This document shows positions 54,157-63,336 of a stretch of DNA of 64,000 bases, piece after piece. The stretch comes from Serratia quinivorans. GTDB lineage: Bacteria > Pseudomonadota > Gammaproteobacteria > Enterobacterales > Enterobacteriaceae. Positions within the stretch are counted from its first letter, which is position 1. Each line of letters starts with the position of its first letter. The position numbers were made by a program, and so were the translations under genes. Where the stretch lies: contig NZ_CAMKGL010000001.1 of assembly GCF_946227985.1 (NCBI RefSeq), positions 1,426,001-1,490,000 on the forward strand. Direction: 5' to 3'. A model generated the notes under the pieces. The model was not told the origin of the DNA. It did not search any database and was given only the letters and a program-made list of their open reading frames with translations.

Positions 54157-55380
54157 TTAACGGCCCAGCGTGATCGCCGAGTCCACTACCATGATGCCGT
54201 GGTCGTTTACACGCCCGTCTTTCTGTTGGAAACGGATTTTCTTCAAACCGTTAATCCAGCCCACTGAGATTTCAGCACCATTGCCATGGTCAACTTTCTC
54301 TTCGTGATAACCGAAGTGGCCGCCACCTTCACCCGCACCGTAGGCATTACCCAGCGCCTGGCCGCCCAGCAACAGTGCGCGGTCAATGGTGGTACCGGCA
54401 GTTTTGTTGGAAACGCTAGCCACGTTGTCGTTGTTTGATACAGCGACGGTCGAACCTGTGTTAAAGCGGATCGGCATACCGGAGTATTTGCGGATCAGGA
54501 TGTTGCGCCACATCGCGCACTCACCTTTAAACAGCGGATGATCGAAGCCCTTCGAGCGGTTCACCGCGCGCACCATCATTGCCTGCCAGTCCTTGCCAGA
54601 TGTCGAGGTATACCAGTCGTTCCACTGACGCGGGGTGACGTAGAGAACAAAGTAAGGATCTTCGTCCTTCAATTCGTCTTTGGACATTTTGACCGGTTGC
54701 AGCGGGTGCGCCATTTCGTCCAGGAACAACGCGATGTTATCGACGGTGCCCAGGCTGAACAGATCGGCGGCATCCAGTTGCTCAAATGACGTCGCATCCC
54801 CGGCATAGAAATGACGGTCATACGTCGGTGGCATCACGTCATTGATCATGATCTTGCCGAACTCGCCATGCCCTGCCAGTGGCAGAATGGTGTCATCAGC
54901 AATGAAATCGCCGCGAGCACCAGCCAGATGGACAGTTGCGCACTGATCCTGCAGGTCATTGAAGTAGGTACCCAGCAAGACACGCGCAGTTTTGTTCAGG
55001 TTGTGCTTGAAACGCTGCTGCGACATCTTGCCGCCAGCATCGACCAGGTGACGCCCTTGGTTAATCTTCAATGAGAAGTCAGCGAACCCGAGGTTTTCAC
55101 CACGGCCTGCCAGCTTTTCATCGCCCATGGTCGGGCGCTTGCTCAGCTTGTGGACGATCTGCATATCAACTTCATCACCTTTCTGCTTCTGCAGATCGGT
55201 AATGCGGACGACGGGTGCAGTAAAACTGGTCTGCATGGTGCCTTTTTTGTCCGGGTTAACGGCCTTCGGCGCTTCCTGCTGTTCAGTCAGCACGTTTACG
55301 AATGAGCGGTTGCGGTTCGCTGCAGTAAACAGCGCGACCTGCTGGAGCTTATTCGCCTGGGCAGAGGTAATAGTGGTCAT
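54157..55380 (-). CDS. major capsid protein (N4-gp56 family)
   Basis: A 407-residue protein, the same length as the major capsid protein of 933W. It starts MTTITSAQANKLQQVALFTA and contains KRPTMGDEKLAGRGENLGFA, VTPRQWNDWYTSTSGKDWQ, ALLLGGQALGNAYGAGEGGG and the C-terminal WINGLKKIRFQQKDGRVND, all typical of the N4-gp56-type HK97-fold capsid family. GGGAG is placed 8 bases before the ATG, directly after a terminator-like hairpin. Expected to be the most abundant virion protein. Confidence 0.85.
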   Translation of the reverse strand: MTTITSAQANKLQQVALFTAANRNRSFVNVLTEQQEAPKAVNPDKKGTMQTSFTAPVVRITDLQKQKGDEVDMQIVHKLSKRPTMGDEKLAGRGENLGFADFSLKINQGRHLVDAGGKMSQQRFKHNLNKTARVLLGTYFNDLQDQCATVHLAGARGDFIADDTILPLAGHGEFGKIMINDVMPPTYDRHFYAGDATSFEQLDAADLFSLGTVDNIALFLDEMAHPLQPVKMSKDELKDEDPYFVLYVTPRQWNDWYTSTSGKDWQAMMVRAVNRSKGFDHPLFKGECAMWRNILIRKYSGMPIRFNTGSTVAVSNNDNVASVSNKTAGTTIDRALLLGGQALGNAYGAGEGGGHFGYHEEKVDHGNGAEISVGWINGLKKIRFQQKDGRVNDHGIMVVDSAITLGR

Positions 55381-55391
55381 GGATAACTCCC

Positions 55392-55416
55392 AAAAGAAAA
55401 ACCCGCACGAGGCGGG
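55392..55416 (-). terminator. leader hairpin before the major capsid gene
   Basis: On the minus strand CCCGC-CTCGT-GCGGG then TTTTTCTTTT, 11 bases before the start codon. The stem-loop is identical to the one at 56594-56612. Confidence 0.7.
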
Positions 55417-55444
55417 CTATAGATAAATGATATTGACTGTCAGA

Positions 55445-56482
55445 TCAGAGCGACTGTTCTAATAGCGCGTCGATTTGCGCTTCACTCATGCCGGAGAACA
55501 TTGCCGTCAACTGCTGATGATCAGCACCAGCGGCTTGCTCCAATAGCGTGGGTTGATGCGTACTCGGCGAACCCAGATCAGACGGTGATGTCGGGATTGC
55601 GACAGAAGCTTTAGCCGCGGCTAACTTGTCATCTGCCAATTTTTGGAGCTCTTCAGCGGTAGGCTGAGCGGTTTGTGCAGCGACAGGAGGTTGAGGCGCC
55701 TCAACACTCTCGCCGTAAGCCGCTTTGGTGCGCTTAACCACCTCGTTGAATCGCTCAGTTAACGGCTTATCTTTCCATGCAGGGTCGGCTTGCAGCTTCT
55801 CATCGAGATGAACCGCCAGACTAAAACGATCCGGATCCGCAGATTGCCACCCTTCAAGCTCTGGAGTAGCTTTCAACGCATCGGTGACCGGATTGCCTGT
55901 TGACTCAACCGGAGCAGGCTGCGTGCTTGGATTCGCCTTTTGCAGATAATCGATTTTCTGCACCAAAGTTTCGAACACACCGGATAGATCCGGGAATTCA
56001 TCACGAATTTTAGCCAGTTGCTCGGGAGTGATTTGTGATTCTTCAGGTAATTTCGCTGGGGTCAATCCTGCCTGGTTAACCTGCTGCGTAAGCATCTGAA
56101 GCTGGCGCTTGGTTTGCTCCAGTTCAATACTCGCGCGTTGCTGGCTTTCAGCATTCCGACGGCTTTCGGCCCGCGCAGCTTCCAATACGGCATAGGGGAT
56201 GACATGCTTGCCGTCCTGAGTAACGACACCTTTCGGCTGCTCTTCAGTTGCAGCACCACCTGTAGTGCTGGTTCCGGTCTGTTCAACAGTTACACCCGGC
56301 GGCGGTGTGACTCCAGTATCGCCCGTCTTAATCTGATCAACTGCCGCGGCAACTTGTACCACTGGCTTTTCAGTAACGACAGGAACCACAGTCGCGTCTG
56401 AAATCTCCACCTCACCCATACTTTCCAGCAGGGCTTCAATTTCCTCTGCTGTCTCATTACCCGTTAAATTATCAATATCCAC
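55445..56482 (-). CDS. scaffolding protein
   Basis: A 345-residue acidic, low-complexity protein that starts with GTG behind GGAG. Residues 30-90 are Thr/Val/Pro-rich. Residues 100-150 are coiled coil (AARAESRRNAESQQRASIEL ... QLQMLTQQVNQ). The C-terminus has LLEQAAGADHQQLTAMFSGM with SEAQIDALLEQSL. Composition, size and place directly before the capsid gene identify it as the head-assembly scaffold. Confidence 0.75.
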   Translation of the reverse strand: MDIDNLTGNETAEEIEALLESMGEVEISDATVVPVVTEKPVVQVAAAVDQIKTGDTGVTPPPGVTVEQTGTSTTGGAATEEQPKGVVTQDGKHVIPYAVLEAARAESRRNAESQQRASIELEQTKRQLQMLTQQVNQAGLTPAKLPEESQITPEQLAKIRDEFPDLSGVFETLVQKIDYLQKANPSTQPAPVESTGNPVTDALKATPELEGWQSADPDRFSLAVHLDEKLQADPAWKDKPLTERFNEVVKRTKAAYGESVEAPQPPVAAQTAQPTAEELQKLADDKLAAAKASVAIPTSPSDLGSPSTHQPTLLEQAAGADHQQLTAMFSGMSEAQIDALLEQSL

Positions 56483-56585
56483 GTCCCTACTCCTGCATGT
56501 CTATTTGTCGGATAGATCCGAAATGGAAAGGCGTATCGCTGCCCGTGCGAATAAGCGCTCTGTTGCCAAAGTGCTTAGCGGCACA

Positions 56586-56612
56586 AACAAAAATGCCCGC
56601 ACGAGGCGGGCA
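56586..56612 (-). terminator. hairpin in the scaffold leader
   Basis: On the minus strand TGCCCGC-CTCGT-GCGGGCA followed by TTTTTGTTTG, about 100 bases before the scaffold start. Confidence 0.65.
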
Positions 56613-56660
56613 AATACTCAAAAGAAAATCACAACAACACTGACCTTGACCGAGGGAAAT

Positions 56661-56689
56661 AAAAAAGCCCCGCTTTTTAGGGCGAGGCT
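56661..56689 (-). terminator. hairpin between portal and scaffold (element C)
   Basis: On the minus strand AGCCTCGC-loop-GCGGGGCT then six T, nearly the same as element D at 40604. Confidence 0.65.
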
Positions 56690-56721
56690 TGATATCATTC
56701 CGAAATCTAGCGCGTATTAAT
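56689..56721 (+). promoter_or_regulatory. predicted promoter of the membrane protein gene at 56750
   Basis: TTGATA (56689-56694) and a TATTAA-type -10 at 56715-56720; the 20-base spacing is long, so this is tentative. It occupies the same place relative to element C as the predicted promoter beside element D. Confidence 0.35.
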
Positions 56722-56749
56722 TCTTTGTTCAAGAGAAAGATAGAGGCTC

Positions 56750-57100
56750 ATGATGAATAAATTAAGATTCACATTATTCAACTTAACACTATTACTTGTT
56801 ACAGCAGTTACGCGTCCAAATAAAACATCAGTTAGGCTGGCTATGCTTGGCTGCTCTATAGCAGCAGCAATCGCTGGGCACTTTTTGTTAACGCTCGGGT
56901 CATCATGGAGAGAAATCCTCGCCTATATGTTGTCAGGCGAAATGAGCATTATACAAATCACTGTAATGTCACTCATTGTGTTCCAGATTCTTTTCATCAA
57001 ACTATACTTTGTCTTCGCTGGGTATATGCTGACGATTGTGCGCAAAGAACGATTTGGTATCTGGCCACCGCTTTCGAGCCTTTTTGGTGTTAAGTCATAG
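56750..57100 (+). CDS. membrane accessory protein between portal and scaffold
   Basis: A 116-residue protein with three predicted membrane helices (about 7-22, 28-50, 65-95), short basic loops and a C-terminal cytoplasmic tail RKERFGIWPPL. TAGAGG precedes an ATG-ATG start. It is transcribed against the late operon and overlaps the 3' end of the portal gene by six bases. This fits a lysogenic-conversion gene expressed from the prophage. No known family recognised. Confidence 0.6.
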   Translation: MMNKLRFTLFNLTLLLVTAVTRPNKTSVRLAMLGCSIAAAIAGHFLLTLGSSWREILAYMLSGEMSIIQITVMSLIVFQILFIKLYFVFAGYMLTIVRKERFGIWPPLSSLFGVKS

Positions 57101-59221
57101 CGGTAAAGCATCAATTTCCCCCTGAATGGTCTGCAACATCTGATCATTCAGGGCGTTGATTTCCGCTGATACATTCTCCATCTGTTGCAGGATTTGCCCT
57201 GTCTGGGCTTGAGTATGGGCATCATTGAAGCGCTGCCCATTAGCTAATGCGTCATCCCGCTTCGCCTGTGCAGCAATGCGTTGGCTTTCCGCTTCAAGTT
57301 TGGCAACCTTCCCTGCAATCTCCCGCATCGCGAGCTCTTGCTGGGCCTGTTGCATCTGTTGCTCTTGCTGGGCGGCCTGCTGCTCTTCTGGCGTCATTTC
57401 GTCCGGTGCTTTCGGCGTGCCAAGTGCGCTGCGGATCCGCTCAATAAACTCCTGCTTGTTCGGCACATCCAGCAGTTCCACCCACATATCCAGCACCGTC
57501 GCCTGCACCTCTGGCGGCAAGCCGGTGATCACTTGAGACATGCGTTCTGCCAGTTGCGATTTATAAGCCGGCGTCTGCTGAATAGGTGCCAGGGCAATAT
57601 GCGCACGCAGGCGGGAGACATCGTTATTCATCGGGCCTTGTTCTTCTTCGGCATTCAGCATGACCTCTTTGCGACGACGCTTATCATCGCGGTTGATGAC
57701 CACTTTGTAATTGCGCCGGCGGCTCAAGTCCTCCAAAAGGTACGATAACAACAGTTGCCCGACCTGCTGACAGGCAAATTGGTAGTTGTCGTTGATTTCT
57801 GCCAGCGTAGTGGCACCTTGCTCTACCAGATTGCTTATAGCGATGCCGCTCGATGCGCTTGAATCCTGACCGAGGAATGCTGAGTACACGCCCATGCCAT
57901 CTTGGATCAGCTTCATCGATTCCTGCATGACTGTAAACTGCTGCTGAGCCACCTGGAAATCCTGTTGCACCGTCAGCGCTTCCGCTATGGTCTTTTTGTT
58001 CTTGCGATCCGGGTTAAGGTTAACCACACCGTCTGGCCGTTCGAGCTCTTCCGCCAGTTGCTTATCCGTCATGTTGGTAGCGTCGGCATCTTTAATCACA
58101 CGCTTGGCCTGTAACAGCCAAGTGAGCTTAATACGACGGAAATTTACTTCATCCTGTGCCGGAATAGCACGACAGGCCAGCCCATAGGGCGCGCCGGTTT
58201 TGTCTTTGCGGTAACCCCAGAATGGGATTAGCGGGAACATACCCTGCGGCGCGGAGCATGGACGGTCAGTGATGAAGTGCGGGCCAACAAACCACGCTTC
58301 ACGGATCCGGCTGACGCGGGCCATAGTGACCGATACGCGGCCGGTGGCCAGCGCCACAGCGTGCATAACGTTGTTCTTGTCGTATTCGATAACACGCCCG
58401 TTGGATAGCTCCATCACCGGCATCTGTTGATAGGTGCGGTAATAGATAACCTGCAGCATAACTCGCTTGCGGTTTGAGGTGATCCACTCGGCCTGGTCGC
58501 GGCTATACGAGTTATATTCCTCATAACCGTTAATCAGGTTGGACTCATCACCTTCGGCCAGATCGGTTTCAACAAAACCTTTCCATTCACGCACTGAATA
58601 ATCGATAACATCAGCATGCCCGGGGAACGAGCCTTTCACCTCGTCAACATCCAGCCAGCGCTTACGCATCAGCCAACGGCAATCACTCAGATCAGCTTCT
58701 CGGCTGAACCAATCCCAGAAGACTTCATTGCGGTGCACGGTACCGGCTTTGTACTTATTGCCAAACGGATCGCTATTGCGACGCACTTCAACCCAGCTTA
58801 GTCCGGCCTTGATTTGCTCAGCGTATGCATCGGAACGTGCCTTGTTCAGATTGCTTAGCCGGCAGGCGTCGGAGTATTCAGCGTTGACCGCTTCCGCCAT
58901 CTGCTCCATCTCTTCGCTTGGGTCATCAGCAATGACCATCAGATCGGTACGTGTCTTGGCCTCCATCCCGAGCACACCGTCGATAGTCGGAGCGATCAGG
59001 TTGTGCATGGTTAATGGCTGCCCACGCTCTTTTAGCTTGGAAACAACCTCCGGAGGTAGCTGATCGCCATCGTAATAGGCACAGGCCGTATTGGCTGTGG
59101 TTCGCCACTCAGGCTGAGAATCAATGTCAGCAGAGATATTCAGCAGTTGTTGCAGCGTAAAGCGGTCGCGGTTGTCAGGCTGAGACTGCGCGTCTTCAGC
59201 GTCAAGCATGGCTGTATTCAT
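57095..59221 (-). CDS. portal protein (P22/933W type)
   Basis: A 708-residue portal (933W: about 714). Landmarks: VLGMEAKTRTDLMVIADDP, SWVEVRRNSDPFGNKYKAG, ...FWDWFSREADLSDCRWLMR, PFWGYRKDKTGAPYGLACR and MQESMKLIQDGMGVYSAFLG, ending with a Gln-rich coiled-coil barrel (EEQQAAQQEQQMQQAQQELA). It forms the dodecameric DNA channel and docks the terminase. Its start shares one base with the terminase stop. Confidence 0.85.
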   Translation of the reverse strand: MNTAMLDAEDAQSQPDNRDRFTLQQLLNISADIDSQPEWRTTANTACAYYDGDQLPPEVVSKLKERGQPLTMHNLIAPTIDGVLGMEAKTRTDLMVIADDPSEEMEQMAEAVNAEYSDACRLSNLNKARSDAYAEQIKAGLSWVEVRRNSDPFGNKYKAGTVHRNEVFWDWFSREADLSDCRWLMRKRWLDVDEVKGSFPGHADVIDYSVREWKGFVETDLAEGDESNLINGYEEYNSYSRDQAEWITSNRKRVMLQVIYYRTYQQMPVMELSNGRVIEYDKNNVMHAVALATGRVSVTMARVSRIREAWFVGPHFITDRPCSAPQGMFPLIPFWGYRKDKTGAPYGLACRAIPAQDEVNFRRIKLTWLLQAKRVIKDADATNMTDKQLAEELERPDGVVNLNPDRKNKKTIAEALTVQQDFQVAQQQFTVMQESMKLIQDGMGVYSAFLGQDSSASSGIAISNLVEQGATTLAEINDNYQFACQQVGQLLLSYLLEDLSRRRNYKVVINRDDKRRRKEVMLNAEEEQGPMNNDVSRLRAHIALAPIQQTPAYKSQLAERMSQVITGLPPEVQATVLDMWVELLDVPNKQEFIERIRSALGTPKAPDEMTPEEQQAAQQEQQMQQAQQELAMREIAGKVAKLEAESQRIAAQAKRDDALANGQRFNDAHTQAQTGQILQQMENVSAEINALNDQMLQTIQGEIDALPL

Positions 59222-60936
59222 CAGTGAGACATCCAGTGTGTGGGTTTAGATCTGTCGATAGGTGTGACCTTCGGACGGGCTGGCATACGGGCACGCATCT
59301 CTTGGGCAATGGCATAACTCATCACCTGGTCGTCGTAACAACCGGATTGCGCCCCCATGGCCCCCTTAGGGTCATACACGTAGGTGTTCGCTTCATTGAC
59401 GGTGCCAATCCAGCGGATACCGCTGACACCGTTGCGTAGTAGGGTCTTCAGACCTTCAGTGATAACTGGCTTGCTTTGCTTGGTTGTCAGCCAGCCGAGC
59501 TTTGGCGTCTCGTCGTCATCCTCGCGATCGAGATACTGCTCAGCGTAGATAGCGCGTAGCGGGTAGATATCACGAAGCTTTTGCAGCACCGCGTGACCGT
59601 GGTTGTTACGCTCTGGCCCGATATAGGCGGTGTTGTACCATTTTCCGACGTGTGCCAGCAGTTGCGCGAATAGTTCTGCATCGAGGTAGCCGAACCAATG
59701 CCCCACTTGCTCGCCGCTGCTCTTCTTGATGACGTCAAACGATGATCGGTCGCCGTTTTCTAACCCTTCCGCGATATCAGCGCCGATTGCATAGTCTTCT
59801 TCCGGATCTGGAAGCTCCCAGACCAGCAGATGATTTAACAAGGTGCGGACAAGCTCTTTTGTTTCACCGCTTCGCAACCCCTGAGCTTTGGTCTTAGTGC
59901 CGGTTACCGGATCCATGTCGTACACCAGCAATGGCGGCTTACAATGGCCTTGCGCTTTCATCGTGCTAATAGCATCGAATACCCGGCGGCCAGAAGTCAG
60001 GAACGCCTCCAGCGGTGTGCTGGGGAACTCCTGCTTCATTTCATCGCGCTGCTCGATTTCTTTGTTGATGTACCACTGCCGTTGCTCAGCACTGAGCGTG
60101 ATCTGCATCGCCAGTTCAACCCCAGCAAAATATTCCCTGTGGTATTTACTGAGACGTAGGCCAGCAGCCGGAACCTGCGCCACATACTTCGGATCCTGCC
60201 ACCAGGCGAAGAAATGGAACTTCCAATCCTGCGTGGTCAGCTCGATGCCAGACTGCCCCAGCTCCATTGAGCGGGTACTCATTTCGTGAAAGTCGCCGCC
60301 GACGCCCTCTGCCGTGCTTTCGATGAAGGCGATACAGCCATCGTGAATGGCGTTTAGCGTACCGGTTCGCACCTCTTTAGCCTTGGCTGGATACTTGGCG
60401 CAGATCTTCCCATGCTCGGAAATATGCAGGCGCTGGACGGTACCGGATCGGAATGAAGTCGCCACCTGAATACTGCTGCCATTGGAAAACAAAATGTAAC
60501 CGCCATTCGCCCCGCTGCGCCGCTCAGTGATTTTGAAGTCCGCCCTCAACCACCCAGGCAGGTTGTCGAAAGGTATCGCTATCTTGGTACGGAAAATTTC
60601 GCCGGCCGCTGACTTGTCCTGCGCAATGATCCCGCACTTCAGGTTCTTGTTGAACAACGCCTGATCCAGCAGGTAAATGTCGATTGCGGTTGAGAAGCCG
60701 AGCTGTCGTGCCTTCAGGATAATGTTGCGGTAATGCATCGATTCGAACAACGCGCGCTGCGCCGGCCGTAAACGGAACGTGACCAACTCGCCCTTTTCAT
60801 TCTCGATCTTGTAGAGGTTGTTTAACCGCCACCATGGATTTGAGAGCTTGGTTACGATGAACAGGCGCTGCTGCGCCGCTGTCATTCCGCTCATCTCATC
60901 GTCAACATTTGCCGAATCGTAGTGTGACGCCGTCAT
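59221..60936 (-). CDS. terminase large subunit (TerL)
   Basis: A 571-residue packaging motor. The ATPase part has RLRPAQRALFESMHYRNIIL, a Walker A-like KARQLGFST (about 75-83), a Walker B-like QRLHISEHGK, and the coupling segment CIAFIESTAEG. The RNase-H-like nuclease has YAIGADIAEGLENGDRSSFD, AYIGPERNNHGHAV and the final acidic DDQVMSYAIAQEM. All expected blocks are present, so it should be active. It overlaps the small subunit gene by four bases. Confidence 0.88.
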   Translation of the reverse strand: MTASHYDSANVDDEMSGMTAAQQRLFIVTKLSNPWWRLNNLYKIENEKGELVTFRLRPAQRALFESMHYRNIILKARQLGFSTAIDIYLLDQALFNKNLKCGIIAQDKSAAGEIFRTKIAIPFDNLPGWLRADFKITERRSGANGGYILFSNGSSIQVATSFRSGTVQRLHISEHGKICAKYPAKAKEVRTGTLNAIHDGCIAFIESTAEGVGGDFHEMSTRSMELGQSGIELTTQDWKFHFFAWWQDPKYVAQVPAAGLRLSKYHREYFAGVELAMQITLSAEQRQWYINKEIEQRDEMKQEFPSTPLEAFLTSGRRVFDAISTMKAQGHCKPPLLVYDMDPVTGTKTKAQGLRSGETKELVRTLLNHLLVWELPDPEEDYAIGADIAEGLENGDRSSFDVIKKSSGEQVGHWFGYLDAELFAQLLAHVGKWYNTAYIGPERNNHGHAVLQKLRDIYPLRAIYAEQYLDREDDDETPKLGWLTTKQSKPVITEGLKTLLRNGVSGIRWIGTVNEANTYVYDPKGAMGAQSGCYDDQVMSYAIAQEMRARMPARPKVTPIDRSKPTHWMSH

Positions 60937-61796
60937 TTGGACATCAACCCGTTATCGGTCATACCCTGAATATCAGAGACGATGCCAGACAGTGGCGTGG
61001 TGACGTCTTTGTTTTCGGCAGTCAGCTTTTGCGTCTCAGCTTTCAACTTGGCAGTGGCCGCAATAATGCGCAGAGTGTCTTCACTTAGCCGCGGGATGTT
61101 GACGGCATTCAATTGCAGGCCGCTGAGCGTGCGTTCAATGGACTCAATGCGTCCGATATTCCTGTCGAGCCCCTGTTCAGCCTTGAGAAACTTGTCATAT
61201 AGCTCAATACGCGTTTCAACACACTCGGCCTTCTGCAAATCCTCCATGATCTGCTTCATTGTCTTGGTTACAGACAACGCACGAGCGCGGGTGAATATCA
61301 GCTCGTCGCGCAGATCGGAATCAGCAACAGCATCGAACAGCTCATCAGCATCCAGATACTTCGAATAAGCGGAGTGTTTTCGCGCTGCCTGATTGCGGTG
61401 CTTGTACATTGTGACCGGCGCAGAATTGCCACGGTTGCCAGCAGCGCTTCTGTTGCCAGCAGTAAATCTGCCGCCGCCATCGCGCCCGGAGTTTGGTTTC
61501 GCATCAGGATCCGGAGCTGAATCAGTCTCTTCACTTGCGTCTGCTGATACATGTTCATCGTCATCTACTGAATCATCACTACCTGCGCAGTTTTGCGCAT
61601 TCTCATTGCGCTGCGCACTGTGCGCAGTATTGCGCTGTTTGTTTTGCTCAGATTGCGCAGCACGAGGTTTGATGTAGCGCCGGGCCGACTGGTAGTTCAA
61701 CCCACGGTTCTCACACCACTGCTGAGCTGTTATCCCTGTAGCTGCATTGTCCCTGAGGAATTCAGCCTGCAGCGCTTTCCAGTCATGCTTTGCCAT
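60933..61796 (-). CDS. terminase small subunit (TerS)
   Basis: A 287-residue protein with an N-terminal helix-turn-helix (KHDWKALQAEFLRDNAATGI ... GLNYQSARRYIKPRA) for DNA recognition. A long polar, Asp/Ser/Asn-rich linker covers about 45-130, and a helical oligomerisation domain follows (FDAVADSDLRDELIFTRARA). Placement right before TerL with a four-base overlap supports the call. It selects the pac or cos site. Confidence 0.75.
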   Translation of the reverse strand: MAKHDWKALQAEFLRDNAATGITAQQWCENRGLNYQSARRYIKPRAAQSEQNKQRNTAHSAQRNENAQNCAGSDDSVDDDEHVSADASEETDSAPDPDAKPNSGRDGGGRFTAGNRSAAGNRGNSAPVTMYKHRNQAARKHSAYSKYLDADELFDAVADSDLRDELIFTRARALSVTKTMKQIMEDLQKAECVETRIELYDKFLKAEQGLDRNIGRIESIERTLSGLQLNAVNIPRLSEDTLRIIAATAKLKAETQKLTAENKDVTTPLSGIVSDIQGMTDNGLMSK

Positions 61797-61866
61797 GTGA
61801 TGTGTTTACTGCTCTCTTCCATTGACCATTAGAAAGCCCACCCTGGTGGATGAGCTGTGTGATGGC

Positions 61867-62079
61867 TTATGCAACGGGCTGTGTTGAGTTGGTGTAAGTG
61901 GCGACTGTCTTGCCAGCCGCGTTCGTCACATAGACGTCGTCGCCGGGCAACAGGTGAAACTTCTCATCGCCGTCGTTACCGCTAACTACGAGGGTTTTAC
62001 TTCCGCCATTCCAAAAGACTTCATTACCGCCGATTAAGCGCTCTTGCTTGGTGGCGTACTTCAACTTGATGGTGAACAT
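61867..62079 (-). CDS. small phage protein of unknown function
   Basis: A 70-residue beta-rich protein (TIKLKYATKQERLIGGNEVF) with a good ribosome site, AGGAG, eight bases before the ATG. It lies between Rz/Rz1 and the terminase, and a hairpin with five T (62104-62129) precedes it. No known family. Confidence 0.6.
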   Translation of the reverse strand: MFTIKLKYATKQERLIGGNEVFWNGGSKTLVVSGNDGDEKFHLLPGDDVYVTNAAGKTVATYTNSTQPVA

Positions 62080-62103
62080 ATTGTTTCTCCTGCCTCTGTT
62101 AGT

Positions 62104-62129
62104 AAAAAGCCCCGGTAATTACCGAGGCT
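62104..62129 (-). terminator. leader hairpin between Rz and the 70-residue gene
   Basis: On the minus strand AGCCTCGGTAATTACCGGGGCT (one mismatch) then five T. Confidence 0.6.
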
Positions 62130-62655
62130 CTGTTGGTTGTTGGTGTGGGAGGCTTCGAATACTCGCGCGATCGTTGTTCGCCCTGTCCAGCAAGGTGAGT
62201 AACGGGTCAATCCAAAGAACCGCCTGGCGGTATGTCAGTCTGCCGGCGGTAGCGGAATCAATAGCGGCTCCGTCAGGTTTGCCGGTATCACGCATTGCGA
62301 TGGCACGTAGACCGTTCGTGTACGTGTGCAGGCGCTGAGCAGTAGCGTCAGGGATATAGCGATCAGCGCATTCCTCAGTTTTAAGGTCGTTGCGGTTTTC
62401 ATTTTGCCGTTCCTCACTCTTGGCTGAGATGGTGACGTTGTACTTACCGGCGGCGGCTGAAATCTCATTGGCGCGCTGGAACTGGAATGCTTGCTGGGCA
62501 TTCGTCGCGGTGGCCACATCCAGATCGCTTCTCGCCTGGCTCAACTCACCATTCTTCGCAACGGATACGCCGTAGAAATGGAATGCCATCCAGCCAAGTG
62601 CAAGGATCACCGCCAGCAATACACCGGCAATGGTGAGCAGTATTTTGTTGGTCAT
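62119..62655 (-). CDS. spanin inner-membrane subunit Rz
   Basis: A 178-residue protein with one N-terminal membrane anchor (ILLTIAGVLLAVILALGWMA) and a long periplasmic coiled coil (NGELSQARSDLDVATATNAQ). With Rz1 it fuses inner and outer membranes in the last lysis step. It is located after the endolysin, with Rz1 embedded in another frame, a hallmark of the pair. Confidence 0.82.
   Translation of the reverse strand: MTNKILLTIAGVLLAVILALGWMAFHFYGVSVAKNGELSQARSDLDVATATNAQQAFQFQRANEISAAAGKYNVTISAKSEERQNENRNDLKTEECADRYIPDATAQRLHTYTNGLRAIAMRDTGKPDGAAIDSATAGRLTYRQAVLWIDPLLTLLDRANNDRASIRSLPHQQPTEPR
62235..62402 (-). CDS. spanin outer-membrane lipoprotein Rz1, embedded in Rz
   Basis: A 55-residue lipoprotein read in a different frame inside Rz. 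It starts MKTATTLKLRNALIAISLTL, with lipobox LLSAC, and is followed by a short Pro-containing periplasmic part (IPANLTEPLLIPLPPAD). GAGGAACGGCAAA precedes the ATG. Fully nested coding is typical of lambda-type spanins. Confidence 0.82.
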   Translation of the reverse strand: MKTATTLKLRNALIAISLTLLLSACTRTRTVYVPSQCVIPANLTEPLLIPLPPAD

Positions 62656-62787
62656 ATCAGGATCCGGGCTTAACGCCGTTTGCTATGAAAAATGTGCGGG
62701 CAACGACAATCACCGTGATTTTAGATTTCACGTAGCGTTACCGATTCGGGGGTATTCAGGCTGATATCGGCCAGAATCGGCCTGTTT

Positions 62788-63336
62788 TCAGTGAGCCAGA
62801 CAGAGTGCCTTCTCTTTGTCGCGTCGAATCACCAGCCCCTTAAGGGCCGTTTTCCCGGAATAAATCCATCGCGGCAACTGCTCACAGGCTGCGATTGTTT
62901 TGCCGGCCAGCAGATAGCGATACATGGTGGAGCTGGTGAACTGACCGCAGCCGACATTAAAAATAAAACTCCCGACTCCATCGAATACACCCTGGGGGAG
63001 TTGTTTCCCCAGCTTGCGTTCGACATTCACTTCTATGCAGTTCTGCGCGTCCAGTTGGTCTTCGGCAAACCACTGGGCGATCTGCTGGTCATTAGCTTTA
63101 CTGACAGCGGCGACGCCTTTACCGGTATGGCCGATGCCCTGTGTTGTGATTTTGGCGGGGCATAGATACGGATCCCGGCGGCAACTCTCAGCATTCCCCA
63201 TAACCTCCATCGCCGCTTTGGAGAATCGGAGGGGATTACCATTTACTGATTTGAAATCACCTGCCTGGTTCAATACCAGCCCGATAATCACGGACACAGA
63301 GCAAACGACAGCGGTAACCTTCTTTTTTATCGTCAT
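62788..63336 (-). CDS. SAR endolysin (lysozyme, glycoside hydrolase 24)
   Basis: A 182-residue muramidase. The N-terminal weakly hydrophobic segment VTAVVCSVSVIIGLVLNQAG is a signal-anchor-release domain, so secretion does not need a holin lesion. Catalytic region: Glu50 in NAESCRRDPYLCPA, Cys59 (in place of Asp), and Thr64/65 in ITTQGIGHTG, the E-C-T variant known for several phage lysozymes. The start overlaps the holin stop by four bases. A free cysteine near the anchor may restrain activity until release, as in P1/R21 types. Confidence 0.85.
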   Translation of the reverse strand: MTIKKKVTAVVCSVSVIIGLVLNQAGDFKSVNGNPLRFSKAAMEVMGNAESCRRDPYLCPAKITTQGIGHTGKGVAAVSKANDQQIAQWFAEDQLDAQNCIEVNVERKLGKQLPQGVFDGVGSFIFNVGCGQFTSSTMYRYLLAGKTIAACEQLPRWIYSGKTALKGLVIRRDKEKALCLAH

